Counted from the first letter of the stretch, positions 42,312-51,590 are shown. The stretch is DNA of 64,000 nt from Herbiconiux daphne (GCF_024979295.1 NZ_JANLCJ010000001.1:496001-560000), one strand, 5' to 3'. Numbers and translations are program-made. Notes: generated by a model from the sequence alone, not told the origin.

Positions 42312-42686
42312 TCAGCGCGACCGGATGCCGACGACCACCACGATCACGATGAGCGCGATCATCAGCACGACGCCGACCACCCCGAGCACGAGCCCGGCGA
42401 TGGCCATGCCGCGACCCTCGCCCATGCGGCGGGCCTTGCCGAGGCCGGCGCCGCCGAACGCGAGCGCCAGAACGCTCGGCAGGAACAGCAGGTTGAAACC
42501 GACGGCGATGATGCCGAACACGAGCGACGCCGTGGCATACCCGTTGCGGCTGTCGGCCGGGTCGATCACCGGGGGAGCGAAGTCGTCGGTCCAGCGGTAG
42601 CCGTCCCACCACCGGAGCACATCGGCTGCCTCGGGGTCGGGATACCACCCTGCGGGGACGGCGCCCGACGACGGGAGGAAGCTCAT
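42312..42686 (-). CDS. DUF2510/DUF4190 small membrane protein
   Basis: A 124-residue protein. The N-terminal DUF2510 module reads PAGWYPDPEAADVLRWWDGYRWTDDF, a short tryptophan-rich motif common in actinobacterial membrane proteins. Two membrane helices of DUF4190 type follow (ASLVFGIIAVGFNLLFLPSV; MAIAGLVLGVVGVVLMIAL) around GLGKARRMGEGRG. Function is unknown; it stands alone, converging with the epimerase gene. Confidence 0.85.
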   Translation of the reverse strand: MSFLPSSGAVPAGWYPDPEAADVLRWWDGYRWTDDFAPPVIDPADSRNGYATASLVFGIIAVGFNLLFLPSVLALAFGGAGLGKARRMGEGRGMAIAGLVLGVVGVVLMIALIVIVVVVGIRSR

Positions 42687-42770
42687 GCGGTCGAATCTAT
42701 CCCGCGCACCTGGGGGTCTGATGCGATCGAGCCCGTGCCGTCAGCCCCGGCCGGTCAGCGCTCCCCGAAC

Positions 42771-42831
42771 AGCCCCGGCCTCCGCCGATCAGCCCCGGCC
42801 TCCGCCGATCAGCCCCGCCCCCACGCCGATC
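42771..42831. repeat. 20-base tandem repeat, three copies
   Basis: AGCCCCGGCCTCCGCCGATC occurs twice in a row (42771-42790, 42791-42810), with a third, altered copy to 42831, running into the stop codon of the ABC gene. Related AGCCCCGG units lie just upstream. It is in the 143-base gap downstream of the ABC operon. Confidence 0.8.
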
Positions 42832-44809
42832 ACCCCTCGTCGATCAGCGCCGACGCGAACTGCGAGTTGTAGAGCGTGTAGTAGGCGCCCCCGGCCGCGA
42901 GCAGCTCGGAATGGGTGCCCTGCTCGACGATGCTGCCCGCCTCCATCACGAGGATGAGATCGGCGTCGCGGATGGTCGACAGGCGGTGCGCGATCACGAA
43001 GCTCGTGCGGTCGGCCCGTAGCGCCGACATCGCCTTCTGCACCAGCTGCTCGGTGCGGGTGTCGACCGACGAGGTGGCCTCGTCGAGGATGAGCACGCTG
43101 GGCTTCGCGAGGAACGCCCGCGCGATGGTGAGCAACTGCTTCTCGCCGGCGCTCACGTTCGACGCCTCGTCGTCGAGCACCGTGTCGTAGCCGTCGGGCA
43201 GCGAGTGCACGAAGCGGTCGACGTAGGTGGCGCGAGCGGCCTCGAGGATCTCGTCGTCGGTGGCATCCGGCCGGCCATAGGCGATGTTGTCGCGGATGGT
43301 GCCGCCGAAGAGCCAGGTGTCTTGCAGCACCATGCCCGTGCGCGAGCGCAGGTCGCGCCGCGTCATCTGGGCGATGTCGACGCCGTCGAGCGTGATGCGA
43401 CCTCCGTCGAGCTCGTAGAAGCGCATGATGAGGTTGACGAGCGTCGTCTTCCCCGCCCCGGTCGGCCCCACGATCGCCACGGTCATGCCGGGCTCCGCCA
43501 CGAGCGACAGGTCGTCGATGAGCGGCTTGTCGGGGGTGTAGCGGAACGAGACGTTCTCGAACACGAGCCGCCCCTGGCTGGCGCTGGGCGACTGTGCGGG
43601 CGCGGCATCCGGAGTCTGCTCGCCGGCGTCGAGCAGCTCGAACACGCGCTCGGCCGACGCCACACCCGACTGCAGAAGGTTGACCATCGAGCCCAGCTGG
43701 GTGAGGGGCTGCGTGAACTGGCGCGAGTACTGGATGAAGGCCTGCACGGCACCGATGCTCAACGCGCCCGTCGCCACCTGCAGCCCGCCGACCACGGCGA
43801 TGATGACGTAGACGAGGTTTCCGACGAACATCATGGCCGGCATGATGATGCCCGACACGAACTGGGCGCCGAAGCTCGCCTGGTAGAGCTGCTCGTTCTT
43901 GGCCCGGAACGTCTCTTCGACCTCGCGCTGCCGCCCGAACACCTTCACGAGCGCGTGGCCGGTGAAGTTCTCTTCGACCTGGGCGTTGAGCGCGCCGGTG
44001 TGCGACCACTGCGCCACGAAGAGCTTCTGCGACCGCTTGGCGATGACGGCGGTGATGCCGATCGTCAGCGGGATGGTGACGAGCGAGATCACGGCGAGCA
44101 GCGGCGACGTGACGAACATCATCACCAGGATGCCGGCGACCGTGAGCACCGAGGTGAGCAACTGGCTCAGGGTCTGCTGCAGGCTCTGGGCCACGTTGTC
44201 CATGTCGTTGGTGACGCGGCTGAGCAGCTCGCCTCGCGGCATGCGGTCGAAGTAGCCGAGTGGCAGGCGGTTGATCTTCGCCTCGACCTCTTCGCGCAGC
44301 GAGAAAACGGTGCGCTGCACGACGGTGTTGAGCAGGCGGGCCTGCAGCCACGAGAAGATGGATGCCGCAACGTAGAGCACGAGCACGGTGCCGAGCACCA
44401 TCGCGAGGGCGTCGAAGTCGATGTGCTGGCCGGGCACGAGGTCGATGCCGCTCAACAGGTCGGCCTGCATGTTCTGGCCCGAGGCGCGCAGGTTCTCGAT
44501 CACCTGCTCTTTGGTCATTCCCGCCGGCAGCGTCTGGCCGATGGCGCCGGCGAAGATGATGTTCGTGCCCTGGCCGAGCAGCCAGGGGCCGAGCACGGTG
44601 AAGACGACGCTGATGATGCCGAGCACGATCACCACGACGACCGGGATGCGGTGGGGGCTGAGCCGGCCGATCAGCCGGCGCGCGGAGGGGCCGAAGGTCA
44701 TCGACTTCTCGGTCGGCATGCCCGCTCCGCCGAACGGGCCGCCTCCGCCGCCCGGCCCACGGCGCATCATGCCGGCGCGGTTGGGGTTCTGAGTGGTCTG
44801 GCCGCTCAT
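42830..44809 (-). CDS. ABC exporter half-transporter, second subunit
   Basis: A 659-residue fused membrane-ATPase exporter. A 40-residue Gly/Arg-rich N-terminus precedes six helices; an insert of about 70 residues lies between helices 1 and 2 outside the membrane. The ATPase has Walker A GPTGAGKT, the Q-loop VLQDTWLFGGTIRDNIAYG, signature NVSAGEKQLL, Walker [14 protein letters not shown] (catalytic Glu present) and IAHRLSTI. The DEATSSVD type marks the site with a working catalytic Glu. It pairs with the next subunit, overlapped by ATGA. Confidence 0.93.
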   Translation of the reverse strand: MSGQTTQNPNRAGMMRRGPGGGGGPFGGAGMPTEKSMTFGPSARRLIGRLSPHRIPVVVVIVLGIISVVFTVLGPWLLGQGTNIIFAGAIGQTLPAGMTKEQVIENLRASGQNMQADLLSGIDLVPGQHIDFDALAMVLGTVLVLYVAASIFSWLQARLLNTVVQRTVFSLREEVEAKINRLPLGYFDRMPRGELLSRVTNDMDNVAQSLQQTLSQLLTSVLTVAGILVMMFVTSPLLAVISLVTIPLTIGITAVIAKRSQKLFVAQWSHTGALNAQVEENFTGHALVKVFGRQREVEETFRAKNEQLYQASFGAQFVSGIIMPAMMFVGNLVYVIIAVVGGLQVATGALSIGAVQAFIQYSRQFTQPLTQLGSMVNLLQSGVASAERVFELLDAGEQTPDAAPAQSPSASQGRLVFENVSFRYTPDKPLIDDLSLVAEPGMTVAIVGPTGAGKTTLVNLIMRFYELDGGRITLDGVDIAQMTRRDLRSRTGMVLQDTWLFGGTIRDNIAYGRPDATDDEILEAARATYVDRFVHSLPDGYDTVLDDEASNVSAGEKQLLTIARAFLAKPSVLILDEATSSVDTRTEQLVQKAMSALRADRTSFVIAHRLSTIRDADLILVMEAGSIVEQGTHSELLAAGGAYYTLYNSQFASALIDEG

Positions 44810-46542
44810 GCTGCCTCCTCCGCGGTGAGTTGTGACGCGACGATCTCGGCGTAGGTCTCCGACGACTCGAGGAGTTCGTCGTGGGTGCCGCGCCCCACGA
44901 TCGCCCCGTCTTCGAGCACCACGATCTGGTCGGCGTCGATGATGGTCGAGACGCGCTGGGCGACGATCACCATGGTGGCGCCGCCGACATCCGCTCGGAG
45001 GGCCTGCCGCAACCGAGCATCGGTCGCCAGGTCGAGGGCCGAGAACGAGTCGTCGAACACGTAGATCTCGGGCCTCTTCACGAGCGCGCGGGCGATGGCG
45101 AGCCGCTGTCGCTGACCGCCCGAGACCGTCGTGCCGCCCTGCGCGACGGGGGCGTCGAGGCCGCCGTCCATTGCGCGCACGAAGTCGGCGGCCTGCGCCA
45201 CCTCGAGGGCGTGCCAGAGTTCGTCGTCGGTGGCGTCGGGCTTGCCGTAGCGCAGGTTCGTGGCCACCGTGCCCGAGAACAGGTAGGGCTTCTGCGGCAC
45301 CAGGCCGATGCGGCTCCAGAGCAGATCGGGGTCGAGGTCGCGCACGTCGACGCCGTCGATCAGCACCGAGCCGGCCGTGGCGTCGAACAGCCGGGGGAGC
45401 AGGTTGACGAGCGTGGTCTTGCCGGCGCCGGTGGAGCCGATGATGGCGAGCGTCTGACCGGGCTCCACCCGCACGTCGAGGTCGCGAAGCACCGGCTGCT
45501 CGGCACCGGGGTAGGCGAACGAGGCGTGCCGCAGCTCGACCACGCCGTGCGATCGCAGCTGCCGCACCGGGTCGGCGGGCATCACGACCGAGGTGTCGGT
45601 CTGCAGCACCTCGGTGATGCGGTCGGCGCAGACCGAGGCGCGGGGGATCATCATGGCCATGAACGTGGCCATCATCACCGCCATCAGAATCTGCACGAGG
45701 TAGCTGAGAAAGGCGATCAGGGTGCCGACCTGCATCGAGCCCTGGTCGATGCGGAAGGCGCCGAACCAGATCACAGCCACGCTCGAGACGTTGAGGATGA
45801 GCATCACGGTGGGGAACATCAGCGCGATCAGCCGGCCCGCCCGCAACCCGGAATCGGTCACGTCGCGGTTGGCCCGGGCGAACCGCTCGGTCTCGACGTC
45901 TTCGCGCACGAACGCCCGCACCACCCGGATGCCGGTGAGCTGCTCGCGCAGCACGCGGTTGACCGCGTCGATACGCGTCTGCATCCGCCGGAACTGCGGC
46001 ACCATGCGCACGATGATCGCGCTCAGGGCGATCAGCAGCACCGGAACGCTGACCGCGATGATCCACGAGAGCTCCAGGTCTTGCTGCAGCGCGAGCACCA
46101 CGCCGCCGATCGCGAGGATGGGCGCGGAGACCAGCAGCGTGAAGGTCATCAGCGCGAGCATCTGCACCTGCTGCACGTCGTTGGTGGATCGGGTGATCAG
46201 CGAGGGGGCGCCGAACGCCGACACCTCGCGCTCGCTGAAGCCGCTGACGCGATGGAAGATCGCGGCGCGCAGGTCGCGGCCGAGCGCCATGGCGACCTTC
46301 GCCCCGAAGTAGACCGCTGTGATGGAGGCGGCCACCTGCACGAGGGTGATCGCGAGCATCCAGGCGCCCGTCGTCATGATGAACGCGGTGTCGCCCTTCG
46401 CCACCCCGTCGTCGATGATGTCGGCGTTGAGCGTGGGCAGGTAGAGCGAGGCGATCGACTGGATGAGCTGGAAGAGCACGACCAGCACGATCGGCCTCCA
46501 GTGCGGCCGCAGGTAGTGCCCGAGCAGTTTCAGGAGGGTCAT
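44806..46542 (-). CDS. ABC exporter half-transporter, first subunit
   Basis: A 578-residue exporter subunit with six helices and an ATPase domain. Walker A is GSTGAGKT and the signature TVSGGQRQRL is canonical, but Walker B ends VFDDSFSALD, with Asp-Ser in place of the catalytic Glu. Together with the downstream subunit this gives the usual heterodimer with one degenerate and one active ATP site, as in TM287/288 or BmrCD-type multidrug exporters. It overlaps the TetR gene by ATGA. Confidence 0.93.
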   Translation of the reverse strand: MTLLKLLGHYLRPHWRPIVLVVLFQLIQSIASLYLPTLNADIIDDGVAKGDTAFIMTTGAWMLAITLVQVAASITAVYFGAKVAMALGRDLRAAIFHRVSGFSEREVSAFGAPSLITRSTNDVQQVQMLALMTFTLLVSAPILAIGGVVLALQQDLELSWIIAVSVPVLLIALSAIIVRMVPQFRRMQTRIDAVNRVLREQLTGIRVVRAFVREDVETERFARANRDVTDSGLRAGRLIALMFPTVMLILNVSSVAVIWFGAFRIDQGSMQVGTLIAFLSYLVQILMAVMMATFMAMMIPRASVCADRITEVLQTDTSVVMPADPVRQLRSHGVVELRHASFAYPGAEQPVLRDLDVRVEPGQTLAIIGSTGAGKTTLVNLLPRLFDATAGSVLIDGVDVRDLDPDLLWSRIGLVPQKPYLFSGTVATNLRYGKPDATDDELWHALEVAQAADFVRAMDGGLDAPVAQGGTTVSGGQRQRLAIARALVKRPEIYVFDDSFSALDLATDARLRQALRADVGGATMVIVAQRVSTIIDADQIVVLEDGAIVGRGTHDELLESSETYAEIVASQLTAEEAA

Positions 46543-47132
46543 GCGGAGAGGACTGCTTTCTCGTCGTGGAGGATGCCGTGCAGCACGATGTGCGTGAGAT
46601 CGTCGGTGGTGAAGGGCGTGTCGGCGTCGCTGACCCCCGGCAGGGCCGAGGCCATCGAGAGCAACCGCAGCAGGTGCGTCACCCGACGGGGTGTCAGCTG
46701 CAGGCGAGCGACCTCGGGCGCGAAGATCTGCGTCACGATGGTGTCGTAGGCCTGCTGATCGGGAGCCCTCGGCGGCTCACGCCGGCCGGCCGCCGCCATC
46801 ACCCTCATGGCGCCCTTGAACCGCCCACGGAAGAGTTCGATCAACTGGGCGATCTTCGCCTCGAGCGGGTCGTCGGGGTCGATGGCCCGCAGCTTGTTGA
46901 GCGCCGTCTCGGGGTCGAAGAACTTCTCGGCGGCCGCGAGCATGAGCGACTCCTTGTCGCCGAAGGCACGGAAGATGGTGCCCTCGGCCACACCCGCCGC
47001 GTCGGCGATCTGCCGCGATGTCACATCGGCGCCGTGCTCGGTGATCAACGGGATCACCGCATCGACGATCATCGCTCGCCGATCGTGCAGCGGCAGGGCC
47101 GGCGCTCGGCGCCCGGAGGTGGTTGTGGTCAC
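46539..47132 (-). CDS. TetR family transcriptional regulator of the ABC exporter
   Basis: A 197-residue repressor with the TetR DNA-binding helix-turn-helix at residues 20-65 (IVDAVIPLITEHGADVTSRQ, IADAAGVAEGTIFRAFGDKESLMLAA). The GTG start lies seven bases after TAGTGT, and the same region holds a palindrome at 47149-47164, so the gene is probably leaderless and autorepressed. Since it is first in the operon, ligand binding would release both exporter subunits. A drug or endogenous toxin is the likely inducer. Confidence 0.88.
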   Translation of the reverse strand: MTTTTSGRRAPALPLHDRRAMIVDAVIPLITEHGADVTSRQIADAAGVAEGTIFRAFGDKESLMLAAAEKFFDPETALNKLRAIDPDDPLEAKIAQLIELFRGRFKGAMRVMAAAGRREPPRAPDQQAYDTIVTQIFAPEVARLQLTPRRVTHLLRLLSMASALPGVSDADTPFTTDDLTHIVLHGILHDEKAVLSA

Positions 47133-47148
47133 GCGCGGAACACTACCT

Positions 47149-47164
47149 GAGTGAGCACTCACTC
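47149..47164. promoter_or_regulatory. TetR operator upstream of exporter operon
   Basis: GAGTGAG-CA-CTCACTC is a perfect seven-base inverted repeat with a two-base spacer, four bases upstream of the TAGTGT -10 box of the TetR gene. This TGAGTGA..TCACTC shape is common for autoregulating TetR repressors. Binding would block the promoter. Confidence 0.7.
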
Positions 47165-47256
47165 GCAACCGAATCCGGCGACCCTGTGCGAGGGCGGTGT
47201 CGTAGGATTGGCGAGCCGGGTTTGAGGGCGTGCCAGGAGACGAGGATGCGGTTCGT

Positions 47257-47592
47257 ATGGGTGTGCTGATGTATGGGCCGAGTGCGAGCGAGATCGACAT
47301 CGACGACCGGCTGCTTGCCCATCTCAAGGTCGTGATGCTGTCGAAGCTGCGGCGCTCCGAGTCGTTCACGATCTCGTGGGACATCGACCCCGACCAGGGC
47401 AGTGGCCGCGAGACCATCTGGATCCATCCCGCCATCCCGCTCCGTTTCCGCTTCTCGGGCAGCCGCCCGCCCCAGCTCAACCGGGCCTGGCTCGACCAGC
47501 TCGCCCGCGCCGCGAACCGCGGCGATCTGCGCCTCAGCACCGAGCCGCCGTCGGGCGAGCAGGTGCCGCATCCGCTGACCGACTTCAGCTGA
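47257..47592 (+). CDS. DUF7882-type small protein (second paralogue)
   Basis: A 111-residue protein starting MGVLMYGPSASEIDIDDRLLAHLKVV, with RRSESFTISWDIDPDQGSGR, ETIWIHPAIPLRFRFSGSRP and LNRAWLDQLARAANRGDLRL. It shares about half its residues with the copies at 24732 and 47746. AGGAGACGAGG precedes the ATG at a good distance. TAGGAT at about 47202 may be its -10 box. Soluble, function unknown. Confidence 0.82.
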   Translation: MGVLMYGPSASEIDIDDRLLAHLKVVMLSKLRRSESFTISWDIDPDQGSGRETIWIHPAIPLRFRFSGSRPPQLNRAWLDQLARAANRGDLRLSTEPPSGEQVPHPLTDFS

Positions 47593-47745
47593 ATCGACGG
47601 ATGCCGCGGCGCATCCATCGGCCGGACTTTTCGGAATCCACTCCCTCGTTGTCAACCCCCAATGCGCGATTTTGGCCGTGATTTGTGCTCGGTTAAGCTC
47701 CCAACCGGGAGCCGATCGGCCCCGGAACACGCGGGGAGCATCGGC

Positions 47746-48048
47746 TTGGGCCTCTTGATCTACGGTCCGAACTCATCGGAGATCGAGCTCGACGACCGAC
47801 TCCTCGCGCACCTGCGTCTCGTGATCGTGTCGAAGATGCGCAACCAGGAGTCGTTCGCCCTGTCGTGGACCGTCGAGGCCGACCGGGGCAGCGGTCGCGA
47901 GTCGCTCTGGGTGCATCCGGCCATCCCGCTGCGGTTCCGCTTCTTCGGCAGCCGCCCGCCGGCGATCAACCGGGCCTGGATCGACCTGATGAGCACGGCG
48001 GCGAGCCGGGGAGACCTGCGGATCATGCCGGAGCCCGACGAGGGCTGA
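47746..48048 (+). CDS. DUF7882-type small protein (third paralogue)
   Basis: A 100-residue protein starting at TTG (read as Met) in MGLLIYGPNSSEIELDD, followed by the shared core NQESFALSWTVEADRGSGRE and HPAIPLRFRFFGSRPPAINRAW. GGGGAG lies eight bases before the TTG. The in-frame ATG 28 codons upstream would add residues unlike its paralogues. A promoter TTGGCC-16-TAAGCT lies at 47672-47699. It is next to the second paralogue, probably by tandem duplication. Confidence 0.8.
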   Translation: MGLLIYGPNSSEIELDDRLLAHLRLVIVSKMRNQESFALSWTVEADRGSGRESLWVHPAIPLRFRFFGSRPPAINRAWIDLMSTAASRGDLRIMPEPDEG

Positions 48049-48078
48049 GGCGACGGTCGCGCTCGCTATGCTCGGAGC

Positions 48079-49047
48079 GTGAGCGCCGCATCGTCACCGG
48101 AACCCCGCCCCGAGCCCGAGGCCGACGCCTCGCGCGGGGCGCAGAGCGCGCGTCGCCACTGGCGGTTCCGAGGGCCCGTGATCGCGCTCATCGCGCTCGC
48201 CGTGGTCGTGTACGTCGTGGTGGTGCTGCTCTACGCCGCGAGCGGTCGGCCCGTTTCGCTGAACGCCGACCGCGACGCCGACCCGTCGGTCGTGACGGTG
48301 CGGCTCGCTCCGCAGTCGGTGAACGGACCGGGTGAACGCATCGTCATGGACGTCGACATCGCGGCGCCCCAGAAGCTCATCACGAAAGACGACATCACCC
48401 TGAACGCTCCGCTCAGCGTGATCATCTCGCCGGTCGCCGGCGCCCAGAGCATCGAGCTCGAAGAGGGGGCGATCCCGTCGAGCACGACCGTCGAGGTGAA
48501 CACCCCCGGGGCGATCGAGAACTGGCCGTTCGACCGCTACCAGCAGAGCGAGCTGGTCGTTCTCGCCTACACGGTCGTCGACGGTGAGAAGATGCCGCTC
48601 CGCACCGTCGTCGAGATGGAGGGCTACGTCTCGGGGTGGTCGTTCGGCGCCATCGAGCGCCCCAGCGACTATTACGTCGTCGGGCCCGACGGGCGTCAGA
48701 ATCTCGACGTCATCGACCTCACGGCGTCGCGCTCGGGCAGCACGATGGCGTTCGGCTTCTTGCTGCTGGGGCTGCTCGTGGTGATGCCCGCGCTCGTGCT
48801 GACCGTCGCGATCCTCGCCTTCACCGGCCGGCGCAAGGTCGAGGCGACGCTGATGAGCTGGATGGGCGCGATGCTCTTCGCCACCATCCCGCTGCGCACC
48901 TTCCTGCCCGGGTCTCCGCCGATCGGATCCTGGATCGACTTCTTGATCGTGCTCTGGGTGATCGCCGCCCTCGTCACCGGTCTCGTCATCTACGTCGCCG
49001 CGTGGGTGCGGTGGAACGGGCCGGCCGTGAAGCCGACCCGCTCCTGA
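48079..49047 (+). CDS. DUF4436 membrane protein
   Basis: A 322-residue protein with one helix near residues 33-53, an outside domain of about 150 residues, and three helices at the end (FGFLLLGLLVVMPALVLTV; LMSWMGAMLFATIPLRTFLP; WIDFLIVLWVIAALVTGLVI). WPFDRYQQSELVV and RTFLPGSPPIGSWIDFLIVLW are marks of the DUF4436 family, common in actinobacteria with no known role. TATGCT ends six bases before the GTG, so it is probably leaderless. Confidence 0.82.
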   Translation: MSAASSPEPRPEPEADASRGAQSARRHWRFRGPVIALIALAVVVYVVVVLLYAASGRPVSLNADRDADPSVVTVRLAPQSVNGPGERIVMDVDIAAPQKLITKDDITLNAPLSVIISPVAGAQSIELEEGAIPSSTTVEVNTPGAIENWPFDRYQQSELVVLAYTVVDGEKMPLRTVVEMEGYVSGWSFGAIERPSDYYVVGPDGRQNLDVIDLTASRSGSTMAFGFLLLGLLVVMPALVLTVAILAFTGRRKVEATLMSWMGAMLFATIPLRTFLPGSPPIGSWIDFLIVLWVIAALVTGLVIYVAAWVRWNGPAVKPTRS

Positions 49048-49085
49048 CCGGGCGCGCCCCGCACACCGCGCCGCGCCCGCGCCGC

Positions 49086-51449
49086 CTACTGGCGCGTCAT
49101 CGCGATCTGCATCAGGTGATCGGGGTCGGCCAGGTGCGAGTGGTCGTCGTCGCCCACGTCGAGTCGCACCCATGTGATGCGGCCGGTGAACTCGTTGCCC
49201 GTCGGCCCGTAGTCCGCCGACACCGGCGACGCGAGGTCGGAGCCGATGTCGACGGTCTCATCCATCGAGAAGAAGAACGGCAGCGTGCGCGAGATCGGCC
49301 CTGAGGCGAGCGACGTGTCGCCGTCGAAGAGCGTGACCGTGCCGCCCTTGCCGAGCCCGCCCCCGTCGTAGGCGAAGTGCACCCGCAGTTCGTGCGCGCC
49401 CGCGCCGAGCGGCGCATCCGCCCGCACGTACTCGGTGGCGACGCCGCCGAGGTTGTAGGCGAACGCGAGCCGGCCATCGGTGAGATAGAAGCTCCAGCCG
49501 CCGTAGGAGCCGCCCTGGGCGATGATCACGCCGGCTCCTCCGCCCTCGGGCAGTGTCACGGCGGCGGTCACGGTGAACGATTTGTTCTTGACGTTCACCA
49601 CCGAGTTCTCGCTCATGCGCTTCATGCCGGAGTAGAAGGTCTGTGAGGTGCCCTTCACGAGCTCCGGCCGGCCGACCAGCTCGCCGTTGAAGCGCTCGGC
49701 CGAGCGCGTGTCCATCGGCAACACGTTGAACCGGGCCGCCTGGATGAGGAACAGCCGCTGCAGCTCGGCGAGCTTCTGCGGTTCGGCGGCGGCAAGGTCC
49801 TGCGACTGCGTCCAGTCCTCCTCGACGTTGTAGAGCTCCCAGACGTCGTCGTCGAGGCCGTGCGACGACGCGAGCCACGGATCCTTGTGCTTGGCCACGG
49901 CCGTCCACCCCAGGTGGAAGATGGCGCGGTTGCCGAGCATCTCGAAGTACTGGGTGGTGTGCCGCTCGGGCGCCTCGGCGTCGTCGAAGCTGTAGTTCAT
50001 CGGTGTGCCCTCGTAGGGGCGCTGCGTCACGCCGTTGACGGTGTGCGGCTCGGGGATGCCCGCGGCGGCCAGCACCGTCGGCGCCACGTCGATCACGTGC
50101 GCGAATTGGTTGCGCACCTCGCCGCGCGCCTGGATGCCCGCCGGCCACGACACGACGGTGCCGTTGCGGGTGCCGCCCCAGTGCGAGGCGACCTGCTTGG
50201 TCCACTGGTAGGGCGTGTCCATGGCGTGCGCCCAGCCGATCGCGTAGTGGTTGTAGCTGCGCGGGGTGCCGAGGTCGTCTTTGTGGGCGATCTTGTAGGC
50301 ATCCGTCTCGATGTCCTCCATGTGGTTGATCGTGAAGGCCTCGTTCGTGGTGCCGGTCATCGTGCCCTCGGCGCTCGCGCCGTTGTCGCCGATGATGAGG
50401 TAGATCAGCGTGTTCTCGAGCTCGCCGATCTCGTCGAGCGCGTCGAGCAGCAGGCCCACGTGATGGTCGGCGTACTCGAGGTAACCGGCGTAGACCTCCA
50501 TCTCGCGCGCCAGGGTCGGCTTGATGTCGTCGCTCATCTCGTTCCACGACGGGATGCCGCGACTGCGCTCGGTGAGCACCGCATCCGGTGGCACCACCCC
50601 CAGTTGCTTCTGGGCGGCGAAGGTCTCTTCCCGCACGGCGTCCCACCCCTGGTCGAAGCGGCCCTTGTACTTGTCGGCCCACTCCACCGGCACATGGTGC
50701 GGGGCGTGGGTGGCGCCGGGCGCGAAATAGGTGAAGAACGGCTTGTCGGGGGCGAGGGACTTCTGCTGCTTCGTCCAGTCGATGGCTTTGTCGGTCATGT
50801 CGGCCATGAAGTGGTAGCCCTGTTCGGGCGTGCCCCAGGGCTCGACCGGCGAGGTGTTCTCGTAGATCGCGGGGTACCACTGGTTGGTCTCGCCGCCGAT
50901 GAAACCGTAGAAGTACTCGAAGCCGCCGCCCGGGTGGGGCCAGTGGTCGAACGGGCCGACGGCGCTGGTCTCCCACACCGGCACCTCGTGGCACTTGCCG
51001 AACTGGGCCGTGCTGTAGCCGTTGAGTTTCAGCGTCTCGGCCAGCGGGGCGCAGTTGTTGGGGCGCAGCGAGTTGTAGCCGGGGGCGCTGGTGGCGATCT
51101 CGGTTATGCCGCCCATGCCGACGGTGTGGTGGTTGCGCCCCGAGAGCAGCGCCGCGCGGGTGGGGGAGCAGAGCGCGGTGGTGTGGAAGCGGGTGTACTT
51201 GATGCCCTGGGCGGCCACGCGCTCGAAGTTCGGCGTGTGCACCGGCCCGCCGAACGCGCTCGTCGCCCCGAAACCGCAGTCGTCGATCAGCACCACGAGC
51301 ACGTTCGGCGCCCCGGCCGGCGGTCGCACCTGCGTGATCGGCGGATAGTGCGTGTCGGGTGAGGTGGCGTCGTAGGTGACCGTGCCCGTGTAGGCGAGGT
51401 CGGGAATGGGCAGGCTGGAACGCTGCCAGTCGTTCGGGGTCTCGGTCAT
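49086..51449 (-). CDS. Arylsulfatase
   Basis: A 787-residue type I sulfatase that hydrolyses sulfate esters. Cys94 in LCSPTRAALLSG is the residue converted to formylglycine; NVLVVLIDDCGFG gives the calcium Asp pair, and IIGDNGASAEG the second metal site. The catalytic domain is followed by about 200 residues of LamG-like beta structure (GGWSFYLTDGRLAFAYNLGG). There is no signal peptide. GGAGGA precedes the ATG. No formylglycine-generating enzyme gene lies in the window, so it depends on one elsewhere. Its large, AtsA-like form suggests use of aryl or alkyl sulfates as sulfur source. Confidence 0.92.
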   Translation of the reverse strand: MTETPNDWQRSSLPIPDLAYTGTVTYDATSPDTHYPPITQVRPPAGAPNVLVVLIDDCGFGATSAFGGPVHTPNFERVAAQGIKYTRFHTTALCSPTRAALLSGRNHHTVGMGGITEIATSAPGYNSLRPNNCAPLAETLKLNGYSTAQFGKCHEVPVWETSAVGPFDHWPHPGGGFEYFYGFIGGETNQWYPAIYENTSPVEPWGTPEQGYHFMADMTDKAIDWTKQQKSLAPDKPFFTYFAPGATHAPHHVPVEWADKYKGRFDQGWDAVREETFAAQKQLGVVPPDAVLTERSRGIPSWNEMSDDIKPTLAREMEVYAGYLEYADHHVGLLLDALDEIGELENTLIYLIIGDNGASAEGTMTGTTNEAFTINHMEDIETDAYKIAHKDDLGTPRSYNHYAIGWAHAMDTPYQWTKQVASHWGGTRNGTVVSWPAGIQARGEVRNQFAHVIDVAPTVLAAAGIPEPHTVNGVTQRPYEGTPMNYSFDDAEAPERHTTQYFEMLGNRAIFHLGWTAVAKHKDPWLASSHGLDDDVWELYNVEEDWTQSQDLAAAEPQKLAELQRLFLIQAARFNVLPMDTRSAERFNGELVGRPELVKGTSQTFYSGMKRMSENSVVNVKNKSFTVTAAVTLPEGGGAGVIIAQGGSYGGWSFYLTDGRLAFAYNLGGVATEYVRADAPLGAGAHELRVHFAYDGGGLGKGGTVTLFDGDTSLASGPISRTLPFFFSMDETVDIGSDLASPVSADYGPTGNEFTGRITWVRLDVGDDDHSHLADPDHLMQIAMTRQ

Positions 51450-51590
51450 GGTCGTCCTCCGGCTCGGGCGGCCGCCCCGGCGACGACCGTGCCCTCCTGC
51501 CATCCAAGAAGGTCGGCGCCGGTGATGCTCCACCCGAACCGGGTGATTTGCCGGGCGGGCGGAGTCGCCGCCGTATGGCAGAGTGGACCC

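Noticed and set aside
42771..42831. CRISPR-like direct repeats
   Set aside because: The units are contiguous with no spacers, very GC-rich and only three in number, and no cas genes are near.
47257..48048. DNA ligase annotation often given to DUF7882-type proteins
   Set aside because: No KxDG or other nucleotidyltransferase motif is present in any of the three copies, and they are only 100-111 residues long.
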